DNA of 21,516 bases, taken from a virus. The stretch is from positions 1-21,516 of IMG/VR virus record IMGVR_UViG_3300049218_000502. One strand, given 5' to 3'. The notes beneath the pieces were generated by a model. It made no database searches, was not told the DNA's origin, and saw nothing but the letters and a program-made list of their open reading frames with translations. Numbering within the stretch: position 1 is the first letter of the stretch; each line of letters begins with the position of its first letter. Below, piece by piece: positions 1 to 6,706 of this stretch. The position numbers were made by a program, and so were the translations under genes.

Positions 1-1041
1 CTACAGGTCCAGACTGGATGCAACCGATCGCAGGTAAGTCGGGTCAAAATGGCGGTAGGTTCGGCGCAGCGTGGCGGGGTCTGTGGCCAGCCAGTCGGCG
101 GCTTGGTCGATCGGAACGCGGTCCATGGCCATGAATGAGGCGACCGAGTGTTTCATGTGATGCGGCGTCGGTTTCCAGGTTAGCCCGGCCGCGACGCACA
201 GCTTTGCAAACGACCACCGAAGGCCGAACGGCACCGGCTTGCCCTGCCAGGCCACCACGTAATCGCACTCCGGGATGCGGTCCTGCTTTGCTGCGGCCAG
301 CACGGCGCGGAGCTGCGTCGTCATCGGCACCACGGCGCGGCGCTTCTTGGTCAGGGTGCGGCCCGGTTCCTGGAAATTGACGATACCGCGGTCCAGATCC
401 ACTCGATCCCACGTGAGGGTTAGGATTGACGTGCGGCGCGCCCCCGTGAACAAAGCCAGCGCGGTGAACACGCGGACGTGGCCGGTCGCACATTCCAGCA
501 GTTTCCGAGCTTCGTCTTTCGTGAGGTATCGGTCCCGCGGCTGGCTATCTGCCGGCGTCTCAAGTTGGGGAGGCCGAAGCAGGAACCCGTCTGCCCAAGC
601 CTTCCTGAGCGCGGCCCGAAGCGTGTTGAACTCTCGCCGCAGCGTGCCTGGCGCGACGGGCCGCGGCTTGTGGTCCTTGGCGTTGGGTCGCGGCTTGGTG
701 ACTCGCTCAACGGCGTAGCGGTCCCACCGGGCCTGCGTCACCTGGTCGACCCGGAGCGCGCCAAGCGCGGCGGTGAGAGGCTTTGCGGCTTCCAGCAACC
801 TGGTGTGGGCCATCACCTTGCCTTCTCGCGCTGTCGTGTAGCGGGTCAGGGCCTCGGCAACGGTTAGCTCTGTGGGACGACGCTCAAGGCTGGCCTCAAA
901 GTCCGCGAGGAACTGTCTAGCGCGCGTTGGATTCGCCGTTCCTGTCGAAGTGCGGCGGCGGGTGTCTCCATCCCACCAGACGACGCCGTAGAGGCCTCGG
1001 CGCAATTCGAGCTTGGGGCCGGTTGGGCGTGGGCGGGGCAT
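1..1041 (-). CDS. int: Tyrosine site-specific integrase (prophage)
   Basis: Phage-type tyrosine recombinase that would integrate and excise the prophage. Residue numbers here count from an upstream in-frame ATG at 1110; I prefer the ATG at 1041 (residue 24, MPRPRPTGPK), giving 346 aa, because the extra 23 residues overlap the excisionase HTH coding region. An N-terminal arm-binding region and an SAM-like core-binding region precede the catalytic domain (about 195-369). Visible catalytic elements are R225 in TGARR, K255/K256, box II PHHMKH (317-321) and the nucleophile Y352 in RTYRHFDP. Two positions are unusual: the box II Arg is Lys (K320), and the usual LGH motif reads LAT (T343). Similar Lys-bearing integrases are, as I recall, known in alphaproteobacterial prophages, so it may be active. 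It is the last gene of the leftward unit; its stop codon is at the window edge, so the att site should lie just outside. Confidence 0.95.
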   Translation of the reverse strand: MPRPRPTGPKLELRRGLYGVVWWDGDTRRRTSTGTANPTRARQFLADFEASLERRPTELTVAEALTRYTTAREGKVMAHTRLLEAAKPLTAALGALRVDQVTQARWDRYAVERVTKPRPNAKDHKPRPVAPGTLRREFNTLRAALRKAWADGFLLRPPQLETPADSQPRDRYLTKDEARKLLECATGHVRVFTALALFTGARRTSILTLTWDRVDLDRGIVNFQEPGRTLTKKRRAVVPMTTQLRAVLAAAKQDRIPECDYVVAWQGKPVPFGLRWSFAKLCVAAGLTWKPTPHHMKHSVASFMAMDRVPIDQAADWLATDPATLRRTYRHFDPTYLRSVASSLDL

Positions 1042-1211
1042 AGATGGGTTTCCAGGTAGGCTGACAGGTGCGCCGGCGCTATCCTGATACAGCCGTTCAG
1101 CCGATAGCAAGCCAGCCTGTGTGTGCGAATGGCGCGCCGAATTGTCTCGGGGTGGCAGTCCAGTTGTTCGGCTGCGGCCTCGACGGTCAGGAGGCGGGGG
1201 AGGTCAAGCAT
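864..1211 (-). CDS. Excisionase-like helix-turn-helix DNA-binding protein
   Basis: 115 aa. The first 60 or so residues form a MerR/excisionase-type winged HTH: LLTVEAAAEQLDCHPETIRR, then a basic stretch and a hydrophobic strand (CIRIAPAHLSAYLE). Such proteins bend att DNA and direct the integrase to excision. The ATG at 1211 follows a GGGGGA ribosome site and overlaps the preceding stop codon by 8 nt. The reading frame stays open about 180 nt into the integrase gene, so the Ser/Ala-rich C-terminal half (after about residue 60) is read from integrase DNA in another frame and may carry no function of its own. The place next to int supports an Xis role, but a plain transcription regulator is possible. 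Confidence 0.75.
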   Translation of the reverse strand: MLDLPRLLTVEAAAEQLDCHPETIRRAIRTHRLACYRLNGCIRIAPAHLSAYLETHLCPAHAQPAPSSNCAEASTASSGGMETPAAALRQERRIQRALDSSSRTLRPALSVVPQS

Positions 1212-1422
1212 CGCGCACGTCCCCCACGCACCTGATGATGCGGCCGGCGCCCTCGCAGGCTCGGCAAGTAGGGTCCCAAAATAGGGCGACATCATACCAC
1301 TTGGGATACCAGCACTCCACGCGACCCGTCCCACCGCACCGGCTGCACATCTCCAGCGTGTGCCGATCGGTGTAGAGCGTGGCCGGGGGCGATTGCTCGG
1401 GGAGGTCGGGGAAGAGGGTCAC
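1204..1422 (-). CDS. Small DnaJ-type zinc-finger protein
   Basis: 72 aa from a GTG start that forms a GTGA overlap with the gene upstream; an ATG at 1467 is in frame but would overlap more. Two CxxCxGxG motifs are present (C26-G33 CSRCGGTG and C53-G60 CRACEGAG), the signature of the DnaJ central zinc domain, separated by a Trp/Tyr-rich spacer. No J domain is present. Free-standing proteins of this type are common in phage early operons and their role is generally unknown; binding of a host protein or nucleic acid through the zinc site is an inference. It is immediately followed by the excisionase-like gene. Confidence 0.75.
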   Translation of the reverse strand: MTLFPDLPEQSPPATLYTDRHTLEMCSRCGGTGRVECWYPKWYDVALFWDPTCRACEGAGRIIRCVGDVRDA

Positions 1423-1610
1423 TTCAACACCCGATCGCACCAACGCGCCTCGTCGCACCGCATGCATGTGCAGTTGGATGTATAGCGGGGTGCTATGTGG
1501 CCATTCTTGCAGGGCTTGCCGGTGAAGTAGGTTGCCGTCCCGGCTTTCTGCGCTTCTGCGCGTGTCATAGGCCTACCGCCTCCCGCGCCGGCCGCTCTCG
1601 GGGCGGTCAT
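1419..1610 (-). CDS. Small Cys/His zinc-binding phage protein
   Basis: 63 aa from the ATG at 1610, which forms an ATGA overlap with the gene before it. A second in-frame ATG at 1568 (residue 15, MTRAEAQ) has a much better ribosome site (GGGAGG) and would give 49 aa; it may be the true start. The conserved-looking core is YFTGKPCKNGH...NCTCMRCDEA, with C34, H38, C49 and C52 able to bind zinc. A similar TGKPCxxGH...CxxC segment occurs in some phage HNH-nuclease-like proteins, but no HNH catalytic residues are present here. Function unknown. Confidence 0.7.
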   Translation of the reverse strand: MTAPRAAGAGGGRPMTRAEAQKAGTATYFTGKPCKNGHIAPRYTSNCTCMRCDEARWCDRVLK

Positions 1611-1774
1611 TGTGACACCATCTTCTGATCGCGTATGCGGTCCCGCAGCCTCTGCATCTGCGCATCGGACGGAACGCTACCGGGTTCGCAATCAGGACAC
1701 ACGATCAGCAGCGGAAAGCCATGGGGACACCGCTCCACCCCACCCGCGACGCTGGGGGCGTCAGGGGGGATCAT
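1607..1774 (-). CDS. Very small Cys-containing hypothetical protein
   Basis: 55 aa, found by reading the junctions by eye. The ATG at 1774 overlaps the upstream stop as ATGA and its own stop overlaps the next ATG as ATGA, exactly filling a 160-nt hole in an otherwise gapless operon. A GAGGCGA ribosome-site match lies just upstream. The sequence holds C16, H18, C26 and C29 (CPHG...VCPDC), a possible zinc knuckle, followed by a charged helix-like tail rich in Arg, Asp and Gln. No family is recognised. Existence is supported by coupling on both sides rather than by homology. Confidence 0.6.
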   Translation of the reverse strand: MIPPDAPSVAGGVERCPHGFPLLIVCPDCEPGSVPSDAQMQRLRDRIRDQKMVSQ

Positions 1775-2217
1775 GCTCTCGCCTCTGCGATGGCCACGGC
1801 AGCTTCATGGCATCCCACTGACCCACTACGAGGATGCAATGCTTTGGGGTAACGGCCTCTCATGGCGTCCAACTTTTCGATAAGTTTGGGGTCTTGGTTT
1901 TGCCAGCCCAGAAGGCCGTCAAATCCCCAATCGGTCAGGACGAGGATTTCCGTGGCGATCTGAAACGCCTCTGCCTCGCACGCCTCAATCACGCAAACCC
2001 GGTGGCCGGTTCCAAGGTGCGTAAGGGACCATGCGGGCGGTCGTTTGCCTTTTGGCGACCCTTCCCACAGCATGGTCATCGCGAGGCCGCTGGCGACGCG
2101 GCCATACTGAGTTTTGGGGCCTATCAGCGTCGCCATCAGGAAATCACCCGGCATCCACTGGCCAACCGGCAGCAGTGTCGGCGGCGCGCGTCGGCGGCGC
2201 TTTCTGATCCCGCTCAC
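1771..2217 (-). CDS. Hypothetical phage protein
   Basis: 148 aa, ATG start forming an ATGA overlap with the gene before it, and ATGA with the one after it. The N terminus is strongly basic (MSGIRKRRRR). The middle is a mixed alpha/beta-looking stretch with WMPGDFLMATLIG and HRVCVIEACEAEAFQIATEILVL, reminiscent of small single-domain phage proteins. No catalytic motif, membrane span or repeat is seen and I do not recognise the family. It lies between the small acidic/helical protein and the tiny Cys protein. Confidence 0.65.
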   Translation of the reverse strand: MSGIRKRRRRAPPTLLPVGQWMPGDFLMATLIGPKTQYGRVASGLAMTMLWEGSPKGKRPPAWSLTHLGTGHRVCVIEACEAEAFQIATEILVLTDWGFDGLLGWQNQDPKLIEKLDAMRGRYPKALHPRSGSVGCHEAAVAIAEARA

Positions 2218-2411
2218 CCCTCCCCTCCCGTCGCCGCGGCGGTCGCGAGGGCGGCTCGGGCGCGTAGGGCGGTGCCTTCATGGCAAAGGGCTGCCCGATC
2301 TAGGGCGTCCGCATCCGACCGAAGTGCATTCGCCCTCGCACGAAGATCGCGAGCGGATGCGGCAGGATCGTATCTATTCCACTTCTCCAGCGCCGCGATC
2401 ACGTCATCCAT
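2214..2411 (-). CDS. Small helical hypothetical protein
   Basis: 65 aa. The ATG at 2411 is chosen over an upstream ATG at 2537 because it has a GGAG ribosome site at good spacing and overlaps the preceding stop by 8 nt. The sequence is Ala/Arg/Asp-rich and almost certainly helical (MDDVIAALEKWNRYDP, then ARDLRARANALRSDADALDR). No Cys motif, no membrane segment and no recognised family. Part of the coupled leftward unit. Confidence 0.6.
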   Translation of the reverse strand: MDDVIAALEKWNRYDPAASARDLRARANALRSDADALDRAALCHEGTALRARAALATAAATGGEG

Positions 2412-2637
2412 GGGGGTTCTCCGGGGTGGGGTCGATATCCGGTTCCGCGCGATAAAGAATGCCGCAAAACGGACAGAAAGTGGCGAACAGGCTGGGTGCG
2501 TGACCTTTGCGACGGTCGTTTTTTGCTGTCTGCACAACGATCCGTTCAGTTCCAGAAGGGACTGTCCAAGCCACCACGAGATGCTGGTTGCACTTCTGCA
2601 ATTCCTCGTTGACCAGGCTGATGCAGGTGCAAGCCAT
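2404..2637 (-). CDS. Small hypothetical protein with a CPFCG zinc knuckle
   Basis: 77 aa. The ATG at 2637 has a GGGAGG ribosome site seven bases upstream and shares one base with the preceding stop (TGATG); a GTG one codon earlier is the alternative. C55-x-x-C58 (FCPFCGILY) with an upstream C3-x-C5 and C16 could make a zinc ribbon. The CPFCGxxY pattern is frequent in short phage proteins of unknown role. The downstream gene starts 8 nt inside its end. Confidence 0.65.
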   Translation of the reverse strand: MACTCISLVNEELQKCNQHLVVAWTVPSGTERIVVQTAKNDRRKGHAPSLFATFCPFCGILYRAEPDIDPTPENPHG

Positions 2638-2888
2638 CACCCAGCCTCCCCGCCATCCGGGGTGAGGGTGGGAACCTCTCCCGTTAGAAGCATCTTATCC
2701 ATTGCTACTTGCGCCTCTTCTTTCGTGTTGAAGAAACTGCAAGTGACCTGTTCGTAGACACTGTGTTTTTGAAAATCACCGAATGCAATAAACCACATTC
2801 CAATGTGGCCACTGTAACAGTTGGTGGATTTAACAACAACCAAGCCGCGCCTGCGGATTTCTTCCTTAAGACCGTTAAGATGATTCAC
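2637..2888 (-). CDS. Hypothetical protein, locally AT-rich gene
   Basis: 83 aa, GTG start with a GGAGG ribosome site and a GTGA overlap with the acetyltransferase gene. It has aromatic strands (GHIGMWFIAFGDF) and a C-terminal helix (TKEEAQVAMDKMLLTGE), an SH3- or small alpha/beta-type outline but no family I recognise. Its base composition is visibly richer in A and T than the neighbours and its codons include many AAx and TTx triplets, which suggests later arrival in the operon. It carries an internal 16-bp inverted repeat at 2793-2808. Confidence 0.65.
   Translation of the reverse strand: MNHLNGLKEEIRRRGLVVVKSTNCYSGHIGMWFIAFGDFQKHSVYEQVTCSFFNTKEEAQVAMDKMLLTGEVPTLTPDGGEAG
2793..2808. repeat. 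Short perfect inverted repeat inside a gene
   Basis: CCACATT-CC-AATGTGG: two 7-base arms around a 2-base centre, lying in the AT-richer gene at 2637-2888. The centre is too short for a stable RNA hairpin, so if it means anything it is more likely a dimer-binding DNA site. It may be chance. Confidence 0.4.
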
Positions 2889-3349
2889 GGTGCAGCCTCC
2901 TCACCATCCAGTGAGCGGCACACAAACAAGCTCCGGCCGTTCGGAAGCGGCGTCTCGCGCCCAAACCCAATGCGGCGATAGAACCCAGGAACCTTGGTGG
3001 TCAAAAAGGGCGTGGTTTCGTCTTCCTCACAGACGGCCATGCAACTCGCCATCAGCAATCGACCTAATCCGGTTCTACGGCAGTCGGGATGGACCGAAAC
3101 CCACGTGATGCCCGCCGTATCTGGATCAGTGATTGATCGGGCTACGATGGCTTGACCTACGGGAAAACCGGCTTTGAAAGCCCCGACGTGGACAGGGTTG
3201 AATGCCAGCGGCGCGGACAGGAACAAGCCAATGTCACGGTCGTATTCGTGTGTAAACATTGGCCACACCGCGATCGTAAGTTCCCTAAACACCGCGGCCC
3301 TGTCGGCGGACAGAGGATGAATATTCAGAGTGATACTGAGATCAGCCAT
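2885..3349 (-). CDS. GNAT-family N-acetyltransferase
   Basis: 154 aa, the usual GNAT length. These enzymes move the acetyl group of acetyl-CoA to an amine on a protein or small molecule. Motif A is clear: strand ITWVSVHPDC, then the acetyl-CoA pyrophosphate loop R91-R-T-G-L-G96 and helix RLLMASCMAVCEE. The C-terminal FYRRIGFGRE (about 123-132) matches GNAT motif B. The ATG at 3349 has a GGAGG ribosome site and overlaps the preceding stop by 8 nt. The substrate cannot be read from sequence. In a phage early operon a host protein or an RNA polymerase-associated target is conceivable, but that is inference. Confidence 0.85.
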   Translation of the reverse strand: MADLSITLNIHPLSADRAAVFRELTIAVWPMFTHEYDRDIGLFLSAPLAFNPVHVGAFKAGFPVGQAIVARSITDPDTAGITWVSVHPDCRRTGLGRLLMASCMAVCEEDETTPFLTTKVPGFYRRIGFGRETPLPNGRSLFVCRSLDGEEAAP

Positions 3350-3974
3350 TCTTCACCTCCCCGCCATCCGGCCCCGTCGCGAGAGCGGCGTCTATCTCCG
3401 CAAGGGCAACCTCTGTGGTGCCGCATGGCTTGCCGTCGTCATCGACCATGGTATCCAGCTGAAGCGCCCTTCTCGCCTGCATCAGTGCTGCATGCGCCTG
3501 ATCCAGCGCCCCCCTCAGCCTCGCAATCTCCGCGTCGCGCGGGTCGGGGGTGGGTGGGGTGGTGGCGAGGGCGCTCCGAACACGTCGTTCATGCTCTTGC
3601 GTGGCTGCTGCCATGGCGGCGTCGGCGGCTTGAAAATTGCTGCCAATCGGCACGAATGGACGCAGCACGTAAGGATACTCGCAATCGGCTTCATAGGTGA
3701 TGTGCCACGACCCCCATGGATGGTGGGCGATCCATTCCGGGCCATACTTCTCTGTAACATGGTCGCGCCATACCAGCGGCGCAACCGCCGCCTGCCCCCG
3801 CACCCCGGCCAGGTCGATCGTGGACAGGGCGGCGCGGGCCATTGCGCGCCACACGTTTCTCTCTGTTTCCTGCCCTTCATACCGCAGAGCACCATCAAAC
3901 GCGCCGGGCCATAGCGATCCGTCCATCATCGCCCGCGCCGCTGCCTCGATCGCGCTGTCTGGCCAGGGGGTCAT
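3342..3974 (-). CDS. Hypothetical phage protein with coiled-coil stretch
   Basis: 210 aa, start set by the ATGA overlap with the ATPase gene. The N terminus (AIEAAARAMMDGSLW...) resembles the opening of many short phage proteins of unknown function in alphaproteobacterial prophages. A Trp/Tyr-rich middle (EWIAHHPWGSWHITYEADCEY) is followed by a likely coiled coil (DAEIARLRGALDQAHAALMQ, about 143-170). No catalytic motif seen. Its place directly after the recombination genes may be incidental. Confidence 0.65.
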   Translation of the reverse strand: MTPWPDSAIEAAARAMMDGSLWPGAFDGALRYEGQETERNVWRAMARAALSTIDLAGVRGQAAVAPLVWRDHVTEKYGPEWIAHHPWGSWHITYEADCEYPYVLRPFVPIGSNFQAADAAMAAATQEHERRVRSALATTPPTPDPRDAEIARLRGALDQAHAALMQARRALQLDTMVDDDGKPCGTTEVALAEIDAALATGPDGGEVKNG

Positions 3975-4963
3975 GCTGCAACAGCTTCGGACTGAGCAAC
4001 CCCGGCGATAGCCTGGTCCATATCGTCCAGCCCATCAGGCGCCGATGCGGCAGTGGCGCGCTGGGCGTCAAACGCCTGCGCCGCGGACTTCAAGTCAGCC
4101 GGGCAGCCACCGCCCGAACTCAACTGCTTCTGCAAAGCCACAGGCAACGCCTTCCACGCCGCGGCAAGAGCCACCATGCCCTGTTCCGTGGTGGTGCGAA
4201 GCATGTTGCGCGCCCGTTCGACTTCGGGGTTTAGCGCCTTCGCGCCGTCCACCCAATCCCGCAGGGCCTTCCCGTCCGCCGCGGTAATGTAGCCCTGGTG
4301 GCGGCCAAGAATGGCCCGCAATTCGCCGGGACATTTGAGCGTCTGCTGCTCCATGCCCTCGTTCCACATCATGAGAGATGCGGTCATCTCAAACATGAAG
4401 TTGGGTTCTTGGATCGGGAGCACGCCCAGCTTCGTATATTCGACCTTGCCGTTGACGGTTTCCAGCTTGACCTTATCGCGGGCGCGGACAGACAGCAGGA
4501 TGTGCATGTCGCATTGCAGCAGCACATTCATGAAAGACTTGTGCTCGTCTTTCGCAAGGTTCCACTTCTTGACCTTCAGCGTGGTTCCGGGAGGGTCGGC
4601 AATGTCGTGGCAGCCGCCCTGGCCTTCCCACTCATGACTGATGCTGTCGATGATGAGGACTTCCACGCCGGCCGCTTGGAACTCCAACACAGCTTGCTTG
4701 TATCGTTCCGGGCTGAACGGGGGGTCCAAGTCCCCAATCAGGAACTTCTGAACCTCGCCTGCCTCGTTCTTGAGACAATCGGCGTAGAGGCTGCCGCGCC
4801 GGTTCTCGGTGTCGAGCAACCCGACCTTGGCGGCATTGTAGTTTGCCAGCCCGTAGGCGAGCTGCAAGAGGCTGTATGTCTTGCCGCTGCCGCTTAGCCC
4901 GGCAGCAGCGATGACCATGCGGGCGCCTTCACGTTCGGCCACGCGGATGTTGACGACACTCAT
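3971..4963 (-). CDS. P-loop ATPase, AAA_24/Sak4-like phage recombinase candidate
   Basis: 330 aa. Walker A is G22-LSGSGKT29 and Walker B is VLIID106, followed by SISHEWEGQGG; the arrangement fits the RecA-like AAA_24 family that includes phage Sak4 single-strand annealing/recombination ATPases. A C-terminal region of about 90 residues (from 240) is Ala-rich and divergent. The ATG has a GAAGGGAG ribosome site and starts 13 nt after the exonuclease stop, one of the few real spacers in this operon. Pairing with a RecE-like exonuclease supports a role in phage homologous recombination: the nuclease makes 3' tails and the ATPase anneals or protects them. The family call is firm; the exact activity is inferred. 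Confidence 0.8.
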   Translation of the reverse strand: MSVVNIRVAEREGARMVIAAAGLSGSGKTYSLLQLAYGLANYNAAKVGLLDTENRRGSLYADCLKNEAGEVQKFLIGDLDPPFSPERYKQAVLEFQAAGVEVLIIDSISHEWEGQGGCHDIADPPGTTLKVKKWNLAKDEHKSFMNVLLQCDMHILLSVRARDKVKLETVNGKVEYTKLGVLPIQEPNFMFEMTASLMMWNEGMEQQTLKCPGELRAILGRHQGYITAADGKALRDWVDGAKALNPEVERARNMLRTTTEQGMVALAAAWKALPVALQKQLSSGGGCPADLKSAAQAFDAQRATAASAPDGLDDMDQAIAGVAQSEAVAA

Positions 4964-4976
4964 AGTGGTGCTCCCT

Positions 4977-5924
4977 TCAAACTATGGATTGCGCGAGATA
5001 CCAGCCGGGCAGGCTGATCGTTTCCAGGCCGGGCCAAAGCCCTGACTTCTTGGCGGCTGCATACCGAGCGAGGTCGGCGCGGTACTCGGCTCGGCCCACG
5101 TCGCGGCTTTGCTGATCCAACACGAACAGCCGCACGGGATAGCGCGAGCGGTCGCGCGTCGTGCTGACCACGAGGAACGGAAAGCCCCGCAGCGCCTCGC
5201 CAGTCACGGCTTGGTGGCCATCCCCGTAGAAGGCGTCCTGGACGTGGTAGCGGTAGTCGTGGATGGACCGGGCGAATTTGCCGATGTCGGCGGTCGTCTT
5301 CACGTCCAGCGTCATGCCCAGCGTCGGGATGCTCTTGTCGTGGCGGGCGCGGCACAACTCGCCGGTCTGCTCATCGTGCCAGTAGTAGGACCGTTCCACC
5401 GCGCCCGGCGCTTCCAGCAACTTGCGGGCAACGGGGTGCGCCATGGCGCTGTCCCGCATTAGGACCAGCTTCTTCCACTCGGCCGGCGACAGCACTTTGC
5501 GGCCCGCGAGGCCCTTGGCCCACTCGCGTTGCAGCACATCAGAGACCGGGGCTGCGGGGTCATTGTCCAGCAGCAGCGTGGTCAAGGCCGACTTCCCAGC
5601 CGACGCTTTGTAAGCGATGCCGCGGCCGTCCAGAGCGGCCTTGAGATCGTCCACCGTCACGATCGCATCGGCGGGCGGCGTCCAGTCCACGATATACAGG
5701 CCGGCGAACGTGTCAGGCTCCAGCAGCAACGAATGGAACGCCGTGCCGAGGTCCACCGCCGCCTTGCAGTCGGTGTCCTTCGGCGCGTTGCGCGACCATT
5801 CCAACAGCGCAGGGGCGTTGTGGATCAAATCCAGGTTGGACTTCGACACCCCGGGGCCTGAGTGGTAGGCATCGGGGTCCAAGCCGTCGATAATGCCCAG
5901 CCGGGCAGGCGAGATCGCGTTCAT
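4977..5924 (-). CDS. RecE-like PD-(D/E)XK exonuclease
   Basis: 315 aa, matching the exonuclease VIII/RecE C-terminal nuclease family (PDDEXK_1). Key residues seen: H64 in LGTAFH, E178 in VERSYYW, D196 in CRARHDK, D207 and K209 in LDVKTT, and the motif YRYHVQDAFY (Q229). These build the metal site that resects one strand from double-strand ends. Between about 90 and 125 is an insert that looks like a SAP-type helical motif (DLKAALDGRGIAYKASAGKS), seen in related phage nucleases. The ATG has GGAGG seven bases upstream and an ATGA overlap with a 50-residue ORF before it. It is followed by the Sak4-like ATPase, forming a two-component recombination module. Confidence 0.88.
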   Translation of the reverse strand: MNAISPARLGIIDGLDPDAYHSGPGVSKSNLDLIHNAPALLEWSRNAPKDTDCKAAVDLGTAFHSLLLEPDTFAGLYIVDWTPPADAIVTVDDLKAALDGRGIAYKASAGKSALTTLLLDNDPAAPVSDVLQREWAKGLAGRKVLSPAEWKKLVLMRDSAMAHPVARKLLEAPGAVERSYYWHDEQTGELCRARHDKSIPTLGMTLDVKTTADIGKFARSIHDYRYHVQDAFYGDGHQAVTGEALRGFPFLVVSTTRDRSRYPVRLFVLDQQSRDVGRAEYRADLARYAAAKKSGLWPGLETISLPGWYLAQSIV

Positions 5925-6073
5925 ACCCGTTCCTCCAAATCCAGCGTCCGCTGCCGCCAGTCATCAATCCGCTCGGCCAGCCATGCCCGATGGTCGTCCA
6001 GCCGTTCGGGCAGCGTGCGGCTGTCGCGCGTTATGCGGTCGGCGTGCGCGGCGGGGTGTTCGTGGGGGTTCAC
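5921..6073 (-). CDS. Very small charged helical protein
   Basis: 50 aa, found by eye. A GTG at 6073 overlaps the upstream stop as GTGA, and its TGA overlaps the exonuclease ATG as ATGA, so it fills a gap of about 150 nt precisely. The sequence is dense in Arg, Asp, Glu and Leu with two Trp (HRAWLAERIDDWRQRTLDLE), consistent with one or two amphipathic helices. No family is recognised. Translation could mainly serve to couple the ribosome to the exonuclease gene. Confidence 0.6.
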   Translation of the reverse strand: MNPHEHPAAHADRITRDSRTLPERLDDHRAWLAERIDDWRQRTLDLEERV

Positions 6074-6273
6074 AGCGCCCACCCCTTCGTCTCAACCGCC
6101 ACCACCCGTGCCGGCCCCTCCAGCAGCGCCACCAGCGCCGGAACCTCGGCAATCGCGGCCTCGTGCGTCGGCAGCATCATCGTCACGCTATGGCCGCGAT
6201 CGTTGACGACCTGGGCCATCCAGGCGGGGTTGCCGAAGGCGACGGCGCGGCGGCGGATGGTGGCGTGGGTCAT
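6070..6273 (-). CDS. Small hypothetical protein
   Basis: 67 aa, ATG start in an ATGA overlap, stop in a GTGA overlap. Alternating strands and a helix are suggested (AWMAQVVNDRGHSVTMMLPT, then EAAIAEVPALVALLEG, then ARVVAVETKGWAL). No motif or family recognised; it is of a size and layout typical for accessory genes in phage leftward operons. Confidence 0.6.
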   Translation of the reverse strand: MTHATIRRRAVAFGNPAWMAQVVNDRGHSVTMMLPTHEAAIAEVPALVALLEGPARVVAVETKGWAL

Positions 6274-6461
6274 GTCCGCACCCGTCGGTAAATCAGCCCG
6301 GGCGCGACCACTATTTCGTCGCTGCGAAGCTGGTCCATGGAGATCGACCCATCTGCATTTTTGGCCGCAGGGCGGTCCATCGCGTAACGGGCTCCAGCGT
6401 GGATCACAACGAAGCCATTCCGGTCCGCCGGTTCATAGACGCCTGTTTGCTTGTCGCTCAT
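6270..6461 (-). CDS. Small hypothetical protein
   Basis: 63 aa. The ATG at 6461 is chosen because it has a strong GGGAGGAG ribosome site and an ATGA overlap; an open frame further upstream is translation of the neighbouring gene in another frame. The sequence has a beta-rich outline (GFVVIHAGARYAM, EIVVAPGLIYRRVRT) and an acidic middle. Not recognised. Confidence 0.6.
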   Translation of the reverse strand: MSDKQTGVYEPADRNGFVVIHAGARYAMDRPAAKNADGSISMDQLRSDEIVVAPGLIYRRVRT

Positions 6462-6706
6462 CCCACCACTCCTCCCGGCGTCGCAAACGGCTTGGGCCAC
6501 CCGCGCGGCGGAAACCGCACCACAACGTTTTCGGCCAGCGCGGCATCCTCCTGCGCGGCTTCGACAATGCGGTCCCGGTCGCGCTCGATCGCTTCGGCGC
6601 GGGCCACGTAGGCGGACAGCAGGTCGGCTGCATCGCGTTGCTCGGCTGGTGTCAGGATGCCAGCCTGCATGGCTAGGATGAGGCGGCGGGTGTGGTCGTG
6701 GGTCAT
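6458..6706 (-). CDS. Small helical hypothetical protein
   Basis: 82 aa with ATGA overlaps on both sides. The first 60 residues look like a helical hairpin (TRRLILAMQAGILTPAEQRD, then a Glu/Arg/Ala-rich helix AYVARAEAIERDRDRIVEAA); the tail is Pro/Gly-rich. Comparable small proteins occur often in phage early regions with no known role. Confidence 0.6.
   Translation of the reverse strand: MTHDHTRRLILAMQAGILTPAEQRDAADLLSAYVARAEAIERDRDRIVEAAQEDAALAENVVVRFPPRGWPKPFATPGGVVG

Noticed and set aside
1834-2757. 307-residue plus-strand open frame
   Set aside because: Antisense to four coupled leftward genes and without a recognisable domain.
4298-4897. 199-residue plus-strand frame opposite the Sak4-like ATPase
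   Set aside because: The opposite strand carries clear Walker A and B motifs; this frame has none.
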